From the NCBI GenBank assembly GCA_027491155.1, contig JAIXWR010000012.1, forward strand, positions 1-64,000: DNA of 64,000 nucleotides, read 5' to 3'. Under the pieces are notes generated by a model that saw only the letters and a list, made by a program, of their open reading frames with translations, did no database searches and was not told where the DNA came from. Source of the DNA: Verrucomicrobiaceae bacterium (GTDB lineage: Bacteria; Verrucomicrobiota; Verrucomicrobiia; Verrucomicrobiales; Akkermansiaceae). Numbering within the stretch: position 1 is the stretch's first letter; each line of letters opens with the position of its first letter. This document shows positions 43,084 through 50,645 of this stretch, one piece after another. The position numbers and the translations under genes were made by a program.

Positions 43084-44579
43084 CGTTTGCGGAGGGGTTC
43101 CTCGGGACGCTCGGCGAGGGCCCGGCGGGCTTCGCGGCGGTCGTCGAAGTCGATGGTCCGGTCGGCGAACTGCTGGTAGGTCTCGTGGCCCTTCCCGGCG
43201 ATCAGCACGATGTCGCCGCGGCCGGCGGCGTGGATGGCGATGCGGATCGCTTCGGCGCGGTCGGTCACCGTCTTGTAGCGGTCGCCCGCCATGCCGGCCT
43301 CGATGTCCTTGAGGATGGCTTCGGGATCCTCGCTACGAGGGTTGTCGGAGGTCAGGATGCAGGCGTCGCTGAGTTCCGACGCCGCCTTGCCCATCAGCGG
43401 GCGCTTGCCCTTGTCGCGGTCCCCGCCGCAGCCGAAGACCGTGATCAGGCGCTTGGGCTGGAGTTCCTTGAGGGTGCGGCAGGCGTTCTCCAGCGCATCC
43501 GGCGTGTGGGCATAGTCCACGAACACCGTGACCCCGTCGCGGGAGCCGCAGAGTTCCATCCGGCCGGGGACCTGCGGGGCGTCGGCCAGCGCGGCCACGG
43601 CATCGCGCAGGGGAATCTTCAGCGCGCTGGCGGCGGCGAGCGCGGCGAGCGAGTTGTAAACGTTGAAGCGGCCGATCAGCGGGGCGCGGACGAGATAACT
43701 CTTTCCTTTCGCGGCGAGTTCGAACTCCATGCCGCGGGCGCTTTGCCGGAAGTTGTTGGCGCGGAAGTCGCAGTGGACGTTGAAGCCGTAGCGGATCACC
43801 GGCAGGCCGTCACCAAGGAGCGCCACCAGCTTTTCACCGTGGCCGTCGTCGAAATTGATCACCGCCACCGGCTTCTTGCCGAGCGGGTCGGCGGCCAGCG
43901 CTTCGAACCAGGAGAACTTGGTCGCGGCGTAGGCTTCGAGCGTGCCGTGGTAGTCGAGGTGGTCCTGGGTGAGATTGGTGAAGATCGCGGCGTCGAACGC
44001 GATGCCGTCCACCCGCTTCTGGTCGATGCCGTGGGAGGACACTTCCATCGCCGCGCCGCGGCAGCCGTGGTCGGCCATGCGGGCGAGCAGGCCGTTGAGC
44101 TCGACCGGTCCCGGCGTGGTGTGGCTGGCGGGCTTGGACTCCTCGCCATCGTCGACCAGCACGGTGCCGATCACGCCGGCGCGGTGCCACGAGCGCTTCA
44201 TCAGGTGATGGAGCAGGAAGGCGGTGGTGGTCTTGCCGTTGGTGCCGGTGACGCCGGCGAGCTTGAGCTTGCGCGACGGTTCGCCGGCCAGCAGGCGGGC
44301 GAAGGCGGCGAGCGCGTGGCGGGTGTCGGCGACCTGGATGAAGGGGACCGATTCCGGATGCCCGCTTTCGGCAGCGGTGTCGGAAACGATGGCCGAAGCG
44401 CCGTTCTCGAGGGCCGCCGGGATGAACATCCTGCCGTCGCGGCTTTCGCCGCGGACCGCGACGAAGGCGGTGCCGGGGGTGACCAGGCGCGAATCGCCGG
44501 TGACGGCGCGGATCTCGACGTCGAGCGGCCCGACGGCGAGCGGGCGTTGGAGGGAGGCGATGAGATCGCGTAAAATCAC
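43080..44579 (-). CDS. murE: UDP-N-acetylmuramoyl-L-alanyl-D-glutamate--2,6-diaminopimelate ligase
   Basis: 499 residues. The GTG start gives MILRDLIASLQRPLAVG and overlaps the ftsI stop (GTGA); the longer upstream frame is antisense to nothing useful and lacks similarity. ATP loop GVTGTNGKTTTAFLL near 113; MEVSSHGIDQKRV; the substrate-selecting DNPRSEDP motif near 411, which marks the meso-diaminopimelate type rather than the lysine type. The cell wall is therefore predicted to be DAP-type. Confidence 0.96.
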   Translation of the reverse strand: MILRDLIASLQRPLAVGPLDVEIRAVTGDSRLVTPGTAFVAVRGESRDGRMFIPAALENGASAIVSDTAAESGHPESVPFIQVADTRHALAAFARLLAGEPSRKLKLAGVTGTNGKTTTAFLLHHLMKRSWHRAGVIGTVLVDDGEESKPASHTTPGPVELNGLLARMADHGCRGAAMEVSSHGIDQKRVDGIAFDAAIFTNLTQDHLDYHGTLEAYAATKFSWFEALAADPLGKKPVAVINFDDGHGEKLVALLGDGLPVIRYGFNVHCDFRANNFRQSARGMEFELAAKGKSYLVRAPLIGRFNVYNSLAALAAASALKIPLRDAVAALADAPQVPGRMELCGSRDGVTVFVDYAHTPDALENACRTLKELQPKRLITVFGCGGDRDKGKRPLMGKAASELSDACILTSDNPRSEDPEAILKDIEAGMAGDRYKTVTDRAEAIRIAIHAAGRGDIVLIAGKGHETYQQFADRTIDFDDRREARRALAERPEEPLRKR

Positions 44580-46522
44580 GGTTCCTGGGTTCCGGCGAGC
44601 TTGTCCTTGTCTTCCACCGGCTCGGTGGGGGTGAGGTTCATGTGGGCGGCGAGGCGGGCCCCGATCTTGCCGAAGACCGGCGCCGCGATGGTGCCGCCGT
44701 AGCGCTTCACCTTGTTGGTCAGCGGGTCGTCGATCACCACGATGCAGACGAAGGCGGGGTCCTCGGCAGGCAGCATGCCGGCGAAGGAGACCGTGTAATG
44801 GCCCGTCTGGTAGCGGCCGTCCTTGATGCGGATCGCGGTGCCGGTTTTCCCGCCGGCGCGGTAGCCGGGGACTTTGGCCAGCAGCGCGGTGCCCTTGATG
44901 TCGACCACCTTCTCCAGCGCCCCGCGCATCGCCTTCGCGGCCTCCGGGCGGAGGACGCTGCGCACCACCTCGGGCTCGAAGCGTTCGACCACGGTGCCGT
45001 CGCTGGCGATCACGGATTTGACGATCTGCGGCTTGCGCAGCTTGCCGTCGCCGGCGACCACGCAGTAGGCGGAGGCCATCTGCAGCGGCGTCACGGCCAC
45101 CGCGTAGCCGTAGGTCGCCCGGGAGAAATCGACCGGATTGCCGGAATCGCGGATCACCCCTCGGCTCTCGCCGCTGAGCAGGATGCCGGTCTTCACGCCG
45201 AAGCCCCAATGGTCCATGTAGTCGTAGAAGCGTTTGGAGCCGAGCTGGAGGCCGAGCTTGTAGGTCCCGATGTTGCTGGACTTCGCGAGCACCCCTTCGA
45301 CCGTGAGGTAGCCGTAGGGATGGTGGTCGGGCACCCGGATCTTGCCCTGCTGATAGTGTCCGTTGTGGCAGAAGATCGATGTCTGCGGGCTGACGAGGCG
45401 CTCGTTGATCGCCCCGCCGGCGGCGACGATCTTGATAGTACTACCCGGCTCGTAGTTCGCCTGGAGCGCGAAGTTCGCGGCGGTCTTGTCGAGATCCTCC
45501 AGCAGGTTGAGGTTGAAATCCGGCCGGCTGGCCATGCCGAGGATCTCGCCGGTCTTCGGATCCATGACGATCACGCAGCCGCGCTCGCTCTCGAACTCGG
45601 CAAGGCCGGCATCGAGCTCTTCCTCGATGATCGACTGGATGCCCATGTCGAGCGTGAGCTGGACGTTCAGGCCGGCGCGGGGCGGCTTGAGGCTGGAGGA
45701 GTCGCCCGGGATGCGGGCGCCGTTCGGGGCACGGCGGTGCTCCTGCCAGCCGTCGCTGCCCGCGAGGTAATCCTCGAGCGAGGCCTCGATGCCGAACTTT
45801 CCGACCTGGCGGAAGACCTTGCCGCCGTCCTCGTCGCGGCCCTCGACCTCGCCGGTGTAGCCGATCACGTGGGTCGCGAGGTCCGGCGAGGTGTACCAGC
45901 GCTTGGACGACTCGCGCAGGAAGAAGCCCTCGAGCCAGTGCTTCGCGATGAGCTCGCGCACGCCTTCCGCCGCGTCGGCCTTGAGATCCTTGACCAGGGC
46001 GAAATCCTGCACGCCGCCGTCGATCGCCTTCTTGATCCGCTCCCGCATGACCTCGCGCTTGAGGCCCAGCGGCCGGGCGAGGATGTTCACCGCCTGGGCC
46101 AGCGCTTTTTCAAAGACGGCCTCGGCCGGCATGTCCTCGAATTCCTTGAGCAGGACGCTGCGCTCGGCGAGGACGCGGCGCTTGCGGGCCTGGGGATCCA
46201 GCGACTCCCAGCCCGGATCGTGGCTCACCCGCTCGTGAGCCAGCGGATAGGAAATCACCAGCGGGTCGGTCAGGTGGTTGACGTTCACGTGGACCGTCGC
46301 GACCGGCATGCTCTTGGCCAGCACCTCCTCGTTGCGATCCACGATCTTGCCGCGCAGCCCGGGCAGGATCTCGCGGCGCTCGAAGGTCAGCCGTGCCTTG
46401 TCCGCATAGTGCTTGCGGTCCCAGGCCTGGATCTGGATCAGGCGGACCGAAAGCAAACTGAGCCCGGCCACCAGGCCCGAGCACAGCAGGAGACAGCGGG
46501 TTTGGAAGGCGCGGGAAGTCAT
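44576..46522 (-). CDS. ftsI: Peptidoglycan D,D-transpeptidase FtsI (penicillin-binding protein)
   Basis: 648 residues from the ATG giving MTSRAFQTRCLLLCSGLVAG. One N-terminal membrane anchor, a long non-catalytic domain (LRGKIVDRNEEVLAKSMPVA at its start), then the transpeptidase domain with all three motifs: STIK (PGSTIKIVAA, ~360), SSN (AKSSNIGTYK, ~416) and KTG (GGKTGTA, ~558). It crosslinks septal peptidoglycan with FtsW. The pedestal region is longer than in E. coli FtsI (588 aa). It overlaps ftsL by 4 bases (ATGA) and murE by 4. Confidence 0.95.
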   Translation of the reverse strand: MTSRAFQTRCLLLCSGLVAGLSLLSVRLIQIQAWDRKHYADKARLTFERREILPGLRGKIVDRNEEVLAKSMPVATVHVNVNHLTDPLVISYPLAHERVSHDPGWESLDPQARKRRVLAERSVLLKEFEDMPAEAVFEKALAQAVNILARPLGLKREVMRERIKKAIDGGVQDFALVKDLKADAAEGVRELIAKHWLEGFFLRESSKRWYTSPDLATHVIGYTGEVEGRDEDGGKVFRQVGKFGIEASLEDYLAGSDGWQEHRRAPNGARIPGDSSSLKPPRAGLNVQLTLDMGIQSIIEEELDAGLAEFESERGCVIVMDPKTGEILGMASRPDFNLNLLEDLDKTAANFALQANYEPGSTIKIVAAGGAINERLVSPQTSIFCHNGHYQQGKIRVPDHHPYGYLTVEGVLAKSSNIGTYKLGLQLGSKRFYDYMDHWGFGVKTGILLSGESRGVIRDSGNPVDFSRATYGYAVAVTPLQMASAYCVVAGDGKLRKPQIVKSVIASDGTVVERFEPEVVRSVLRPEAAKAMRGALEKVVDIKGTALLAKVPGYRAGGKTGTAIRIKDGRYQTGHYTVSFAGMLPAEDPAFVCIVVIDDPLTNKVKRYGGTIAAPVFGKIGARLAAHMNLTPTEPVEDKDKLAGTQEP

Positions 46523-46863
46523 GACGGGTCTCGGGCGGACGCCACCTCGGGCTCCGGTCGGGCGGGTTCCACTTCCTCGATGTCGGCCGGGGTCACCTCG
46601 ATCATCTGGGTGCCGTTCTCGCGGAGCCGTTCCCGCATGTCGAAGCGGTCCAGCAACTCGTCGGTGTTGACCTCGATCATGCGGATCTTGACCCGGGTCT
46701 GGTCGATCCGCTGCTCGGCCTGGTCGATCAACCGGGCGGTGCGCACCTGCGAGTTCTTGTAGACGGCGTGCATGACGCCGCCGGTGACCACCACCAGCGC
46801 GGCGAGGATCAGCGAGATGAAGACGGACGGGTGGGTCTTCGGTTCGGAGCGGAGTCGGTTCAT
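46519..46863 (-). CDS. ftsL: FtsL-like septal membrane protein
   Basis: 114 residues starting MNRLRSEPKTHPSVFISLIL. One transmembrane helix (~15-36), then a coiled coil (ARLIDQAEQRIDQTRVKIRM) and a Pro/Glu-rich tail. Sequence similarity to FtsL is always weak; the call rests on size, topology, coiled coil and location between rsmH and ftsI, which is where ftsL lies in most dcw clusters. It would bind FtsB/FtsQ-type partners and activate FtsWI. It overlaps both neighbours by 4 bases. Confidence 0.75.
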   Translation of the reverse strand: MNRLRSEPKTHPSVFISLILAALVVVTGGVMHAVYKNSQVRTARLIDQAEQRIDQTRVKIRMIEVNTDELLDRFDMRERLRENGTQMIEVTPADIEEVEPARPEPEVASARDPS

Positions 46864-47834
46864 CGGGGTGAAAGGGCGGGGTCCAGAAGCTCGGCGACCC
46901 GCAGTTTTGCACTGCGGGCCCGCGGGTTGACTCGGATCTCTTCGTCGCCGGCGGCGATCGCTTTTCGAACGGGAAGCCGGAAGCACCAGTCGGGGTTCGG
47001 CCGCGGTTCCGGCCAGCCGGGTTCGTCGAGGAAAGGCTTGGCCCGGTGCTGCATGAAGCGCTTCACCATCCGGTCCTCGAGGCTGTGGAAGGTGATCACC
47101 AGAAGGCGTCCGCCGGGTTTCAGGACATCGACCGATGCCTCCAGCGCACGCTCCAGCGAGCCGAGCTCGTCGTTCACCACCATGCGGATCGCCTGGAAGG
47201 CCTTGGTCGCGGGGTGGATGCGGCCGCTGCGGCCGATGGTTTTCTCAATGCAATCGGCGAGGTCGGTGGTGGTGTCGAAGGCGCGGGTCGCGCGGCGCTT
47301 GACGATGGCCGCGGCGATCCGGCGGGCGCGGGGTTCCTCGCCGAGTTCGCGGAAAATGCGGACGAGCTCCTCTTCCGGCCAGGTGTTGACCACTTCGGCC
47401 GCATCGAAGGGACAGGCCGGGCCCATCCGCATGTCGAGGGGGCCGGCGCCGCGGAACGAGAATCCCCGTTCCGCGGCGTCGAGTTGCCGGGACGAGACCC
47501 CGAGGTCCAAAAGCAGGCCATCGGCCCGCATTTCCCCCCGGACCTCGGGGATGTCCCGGAGATCGGCAAAATTTCCCTGCCAGGTGCGGAAGCGGTCGCC
47601 AAAGGCGGCCAGCCGCTTCGATGCGAAGGCCAGCGCCTCCGGATCGCGGTCGACGCCGAGCACCCGGGCACCGGCCTTCAGGAAGGCCTCGCTGTGACCG
47701 CCGCCGCCGAGCGTGCCGTCGATCAGCTCCTTGCCCTCGCCCGCCGCCATCCACTCGCTCACCTCGGAAGGGAGCACGGAGAGGTGGTAGCCGGAGGACT
47801 CGCCGGAGCCGGTGTTCGATTGAAAGCAATCCAA
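46860..47834 (-). CDS. rsmH: 16S rRNA (cytosine(1402)-N(4))-methyltransferase
   Basis: The conserved part begins YHLSVLPSEVSEWMAAGEGK, then the SAM site IDGTLGGGGHSEAFLKAG and LGVDRDPEALAFASKR, LLLDLGVSSRQLDAAERGFS and FQAIRMVVNDELGSLERAL. About 324 residues if it starts at the TTG at 47834, which is the first usable codon before the conserved region. The same frame stays open through the upstream tandem repeat to an ATG at 48464, 42 bases after mraZ; that start would add about 210 repetitive residues. It N4-methylates C1402 of 16S rRNA. The stop overlaps ftsL (ATGA). Confidence 0.9.
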   Translation of the reverse strand: MDCFQSNTGSGESSGYHLSVLPSEVSEWMAAGEGKELIDGTLGGGGHSEAFLKAGARVLGVDRDPEALAFASKRLAAFGDRFRTWQGNFADLRDIPEVRGEMRADGLLLDLGVSSRQLDAAERGFSFRGAGPLDMRMGPACPFDAAEVVNTWPEEELVRIFRELGEEPRARRIAAAIVKRRATRAFDTTTDLADCIEKTIGRSGRIHPATKAFQAIRMVVNDELGSLERALEASVDVLKPGGRLLVITFHSLEDRMVKRFMQHRAKPFLDEPGWPEPRPNPDWCFRLPVRKAIAAGDEEIRVNPRARSAKLRVAELLDPALSPR

Positions 47835-48376
47835 CGGCCGCCGCCCTGCCAACCAGCCATGGAATGCAGGTCGGACGGCCGTTTGGGAATGAACGGAAGG
47901 GAGCGCTGTCCCGAGTGCTCCGGTCCGTTCGCATGGAGAATGTCCCGGGGCCCGTGCAGGCAACCAGCCAGAAGCTGCACGGACCACCGAGTTGAGAAGC
48001 GAAAGGGGTACTGTCCCGAGTGACCCCATCCGCCCAGCCAGGAAAACCAGCGGCCGCCGCCCTGCCAACCAGCCATGGAATGCAGGTCGGACGGCCGTTT
48101 GGGAATGAACGGAAGGGAGCGCTGTCCCGAGTGCTCCGGTCCGTTCGCATGGAAAATGTCCCGGGGCCCGTGCAGGCAACCAGCCAGAAGCTGCACGGAC
48201 CACCGAGTTGAAAAGCGAAAGGGATACTGTCCCGAGTGACCCCTTCCGCCCAGCCAGGAAAATCTCCGGCCGCCGTCCTGCCAACCAGCCATGGAATGCA
48301 GGACGGACAGCCGTCTTGAAGTGAACGGAGCGGCACGCTGTCCCGAGTGCGCCGGTCCGTTCGGATTGGAAAATGA
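47835..48376. repeat. Nested 216-bp tandem repeat between mraZ and rsmH
   Basis: About 2.5 copies of an exact 216-bp period (CCATGGAATGCAG recurs at 47857, 48073 and 48289). Each period contains two diverged sub-units; the core CTGTCCCGAGTG occurs at 47906, 48011, 48122, 48227 and 48338, spaced 105, 111, 105, 111. Copies 1 and 2 differ at only a few bases; copy 3 is more diverged. All spacings are multiples of three, and the three minus-strand frames stay open. Confidence 0.93.
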
Positions 48377-48505
48377 TGCCCAACTCCCGCACCGAACCGT
48401 GCGCCGCGATGGGTGTCGCGGTGCTGGCCTGTGCCGGTGAGGGAGTTGGTTGGGCGAACAGCATGTTGTCGCTTCTTATCAGGTGTGGGCGGGTGAAATC
48501 TTTGC

Positions 48506-48958
48506 TTAGAGGACGCCGAGGTCGCCGTCGTCCATGCCGAGCTCGATCTGCTTGATGCGCTCGAAGGTGTCCGGAGTGCAGATCATGTAGAAGGGTCCGC
48601 GGCCGGCGAGGATGACCTGGCCTTCCGATTGGATGCCGACTTGCTCGCTCCAGTCCTTCGGCACCGTCAGCTTCCCCTGGTTGCTGACGAAGGCCTTCTT
48701 CGACATCATCCGCAGGTGACCGACGATCTGCTGCTTCTTGGCGGGAGTCAGGTCGCTGTTGGCCACCTGCTCGAACTTCAGGTCGAACTCCTCCTCGCTG
48801 TAGACCTTGATGACCGGCAGCTCGTGCTCCTTGGAAAGCTGCAGCCGGATCGCCGTCTCCTCCGTCGCCGGGCGCCACTCGACCGGGATGGAAACCCGGA
48901 ATTTCGGGTCCATCTTGTAGTCGAAATGACTCTCGTGAACTTTGGAGGAGGAAGGCAT
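48506..48958 (-). CDS. mraZ: Transcriptional regulator MraZ
   Basis: 150 residues starting MPSSSKVHESHFDYKMDPKF, with two SpoVT/AbrB-like halves: DPKFRVSIPVEWRP and NQGKLTVPKDWSEQVGIQSE, each carrying the strand pattern of the MraZ swapped-hairpin fold. MraZ forms a ring that binds direct repeats in its own promoter and controls the dcw operon. It is the first gene of the cluster; a promoter-like sequence lies 32 bases upstream of its ATG. Between it and rsmH lies a 670-base gap with tandem repeats, unusual for this gene pair. Confidence 0.92.
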   Translation of the reverse strand: MPSSSKVHESHFDYKMDPKFRVSIPVEWRPATEETAIRLQLSKEHELPVIKVYSEEEFDLKFEQVANSDLTPAKKQQIVGHLRMMSKKAFVSNQGKLTVPKDWSEQVGIQSEGQVILAGRGPFYMICTPDTFERIKQIELGMDDGDLGVL

Positions 48959-49260
48959 CGGATGCGGTCAAGCCGCTGGAGTGCCTCGAACTACACCAAA
49001 GTACACCGGAATCGTCAATTTAAAATCAGGCGCTGCTTAATAAAATTTTAAATTACTGATTTCCAGTGATTTACATTTCATCTAGGAAGCAATTCCCACG
49101 AGTTTGATTTCAAATTTTAAACAATTTCAGCCGAAGCATCGGGGCAAAATCGGCCGAAATTGGGTCGATCTGGCCCCTCGGAGGCAAAATGGTAGCATCG
49201 AGTGCACTTGAAGTCCACCAAGTGTTCTCCGGTGTACTAAACGGGGCCGATCGAGCCCGT
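48959..49260. other. A/T-rich intergenic region upstream of mraZ
   Basis: About 300 bases with no credible gene. The stretch 49015-49135 is markedly A/T-rich against a GC-rich background and is followed on the minus strand by the dcw promoter. The 10-mer TCCGGTGTAC occurs on the minus strand at 49010-49001 and on the plus strand at 49228-49237, forming an inverted pair around the A/T-rich block. Confidence 0.7.
48990..49018 (-). promoter_or_regulatory. Probable mraZ/dcw promoter with overlapping direct repeats
   Basis: On the minus strand TTGACG and TGTAGT are separated by 17 bases, placing a start of transcription about 25 bases before the mraZ ATG. The bases just upstream are A/T-rich (ATTTTAAA), like an UP element. 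GGTGTA occurs twice, 10 bases apart, within the spacer and -10 region; MraZ operators are known to be short direct repeats with 10-base phasing, so this may be the autoregulatory site. Confidence 0.5.
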
Positions 49261-49261
49261 T
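49239..49261 (-). terminator. Possible terminator of the secreted hypothetical gene
   Basis: On the minus strand AACGGGC and GCCCCGTTT can pair with one bulge around a short loop directly at the stop codon of the gene ending at 49261, followed by only three T. The structure is weak. Confidence 0.35.
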
Positions 49262-50067
49262 CAGCGGGCCTTGATCACGAAGCGGCCCTTGCCCTCGGGA
49301 TCTTTTGCGGCGTCGGACCGCCAGCCCAGGGTGAAGCCCTCCATCAAGGCGCCGTTCCCGCTGTTCCAAAACTCGAAGGCGGCGTCCTTGCCGGCGTCGA
49401 GATCGAAGCGGAGCCCCCTGTGACCCGCGATGTCGATCCGCGCTTGGGCGATGCCCGGGCCGTTGTGCTCCGCGGACTCGGCGTCAAGCGGGGTCATCAG
49501 GTCGAGCTTCAGCTTCTTGCCGTCGGTGCGGAGGAGATCGATGCGGTCCTTCTTGGCCTTTTCGGCCTTTTTGCCGGCGTCCTTATCGTAATAATACGCG
49601 TCCGGCACCTGAAAGCGGATCACGAAGCGCGGGTTGGCCAAGGTCCCCTTCTCCAGCAAGCGGCCACCCACGCTGATCTGGTCCCCGTCGAACTCGAGCT
49701 TCACCTCGAAGCGCGCCCCGCCCGTGACGGTGCCGCGGTAAACCACGGATTCCGGATCGACGGCTGCCGGAGTGACCGCCTCCCAGCCGTCGTCCTGCGC
49801 CGCCCTGGCAACAATCTGGCCGCTTGGCAGGACATCCTCGACCACCGGCCGGATCCGGATCGAAACCCGGCTGTTCAAGGGGGAACCCTTCTCGCTCATC
49901 GGGGAAAGCATGCACTCGCCCGAGCTGCCGACCGTGAAATGGAAGTTCCGCCGCTCGTAACCGGTGTAATACCCAATCCAGGGGTTTTCCTTGAGCTGGG
50001 GAAGTTCACCGGCCGGGAGAGGAAGGACCGGCAGCACGCCGAGGACGAGCAGGAGGGGTTTGGTCAT
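49261..50067 (-). CDS. Secreted hypothetical protein, 268 aa
   Basis: The ATG gives MTKPLLLVLGVLPVLPLPAG, a signal peptide; the frame upstream belongs to antisense of the 100-aa gene. The mature part is beta-rich, with NPWIGYYTGYERRNFHFTVG near the start, RVSIRIRPVVEDVLPSGQIV, a Lys-rich loop (DKDAGKKAEKAKKDRIDLL) and a final domain RIDIAGHRGLRFDLDAGKDA. No known catalytic motif. I do not recognise the family; periplasmic or outer surface location is inferred. Confidence 0.65.
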   Translation of the reverse strand: MTKPLLLVLGVLPVLPLPAGELPQLKENPWIGYYTGYERRNFHFTVGSSGECMLSPMSEKGSPLNSRVSIRIRPVVEDVLPSGQIVARAAQDDGWEAVTPAAVDPESVVYRGTVTGGARFEVKLEFDGDQISVGGRLLEKGTLANPRFVIRFQVPDAYYYDKDAGKKAEKAKKDRIDLLRTDGKKLKLDLMTPLDAESAEHNGPGIAQARIDIAGHRGLRFDLDAGKDAAFEFWNSGNGALMEGFTLGWRSDAAKDPEGKGRFVIKAR

Positions 50068-50121
50068 GACAGGGTTCAAGAAAGACGAATGTTCCCGGCT
50101 TTGCCAGTGGTTTCTCGATCC

Positions 50122-50424
50122 ATGGACGCCGCCGCCCTTGCCGAATCCGCCCGCCGCGACGCCGCACCGCCCGCCGCACTGACGCCGGCGCAGCGGGTCC
50201 TCTGGCTGGCGCGGGCCGGGCGTTGGCACGAGGCGCACGATGCCTGCCAGGATCTGCCCGACCCCGCCGGTGCCTGGATCCATGCATGGCTCCACCGGGA
50301 AGAGGGCGACTTCGGCAATGCCTCCTATTGGTATGCGAGGGCCGGGAAGCCCGTTCCTGCCCGCAGCCTGCCCTTGGATCAGGAATGGCTGGCTATCGCC
50401 CGGGAACTCTCGCCGTCGCATTGA
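50122..50424 (+). CDS. Small conserved protein, 100 aa
   Basis: Starts MDAAALAESARRDAAPPAAL and contains ARAGRWHEAHDACQDLPDPA followed by GAWIHAWLHREEGDFGNASY and WYARAGKPVP. This wording (WxEAHDxxQDLxDPxxAWxHAxLHxxEGDxxNAxYWYxRA) is shared, from memory, by a family of short proteins of unknown function in many proteobacteria and others. Two helical hairpins resemble TPR units. It is divergent from the secreted hypothetical gene with about 55 bases between starts. Confidence 0.75.
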   Translation: MDAAALAESARRDAAPPAALTPAQRVLWLARAGRWHEAHDACQDLPDPAGAWIHAWLHREEGDFGNASYWYARAGKPVPARSLPLDQEWLAIARELSPSH

Positions 50425-50555
50425 GACGCCGGGTCACCCGCAGGCCGGCCCGGGGCCGATGACAAGGCCCGGCAATCGCCGATTCGGAATGCCGAGACGT
50501 CACCAAAATGCGCTGATTCACGCATTGACCGAAGAATCCCCTCCCAGGGATGTCT

Positions 50556-50583
50556 TTGATTGTCATTTATCGAGCCATAAAAC
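50556..50583 (+). promoter_or_regulatory. Possible promoter of the first beta-helix giant gene
   Basis: TTGATT and TAAAAC with a 16-base spacer lie in a locally A/T-rich stretch about 60 bases upstream of the ATG at 50646. The match to the sigma-70 consensus is moderate; no other candidate in this 220-base gap looks better. Confidence 0.35.
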
Positions 50584-50645
50584 CATTTCATTTGCATGAA
50601 AAGAGAGAGAACGGCACGTTTCCTGCGACCTTGACCTCGTTCCTC

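Noticed and set aside
47245-48336. Two further open minus-strand frames through the 216-bp repeat as separate genes
   Set aside because: They share the repeat with the RsmH frame and differ only by phase; openness follows from one stop-free unit being copied. No start site or partner supports them.
48506-48971. RsmH frame continuing through mraZ to 48971 as a MraZ-overlapping fusion
   Set aside because: Within mraZ this frame has no similarity to any protein, whereas the MraZ frame is clear. The longest sensible RsmH start is the ATG at 48464.
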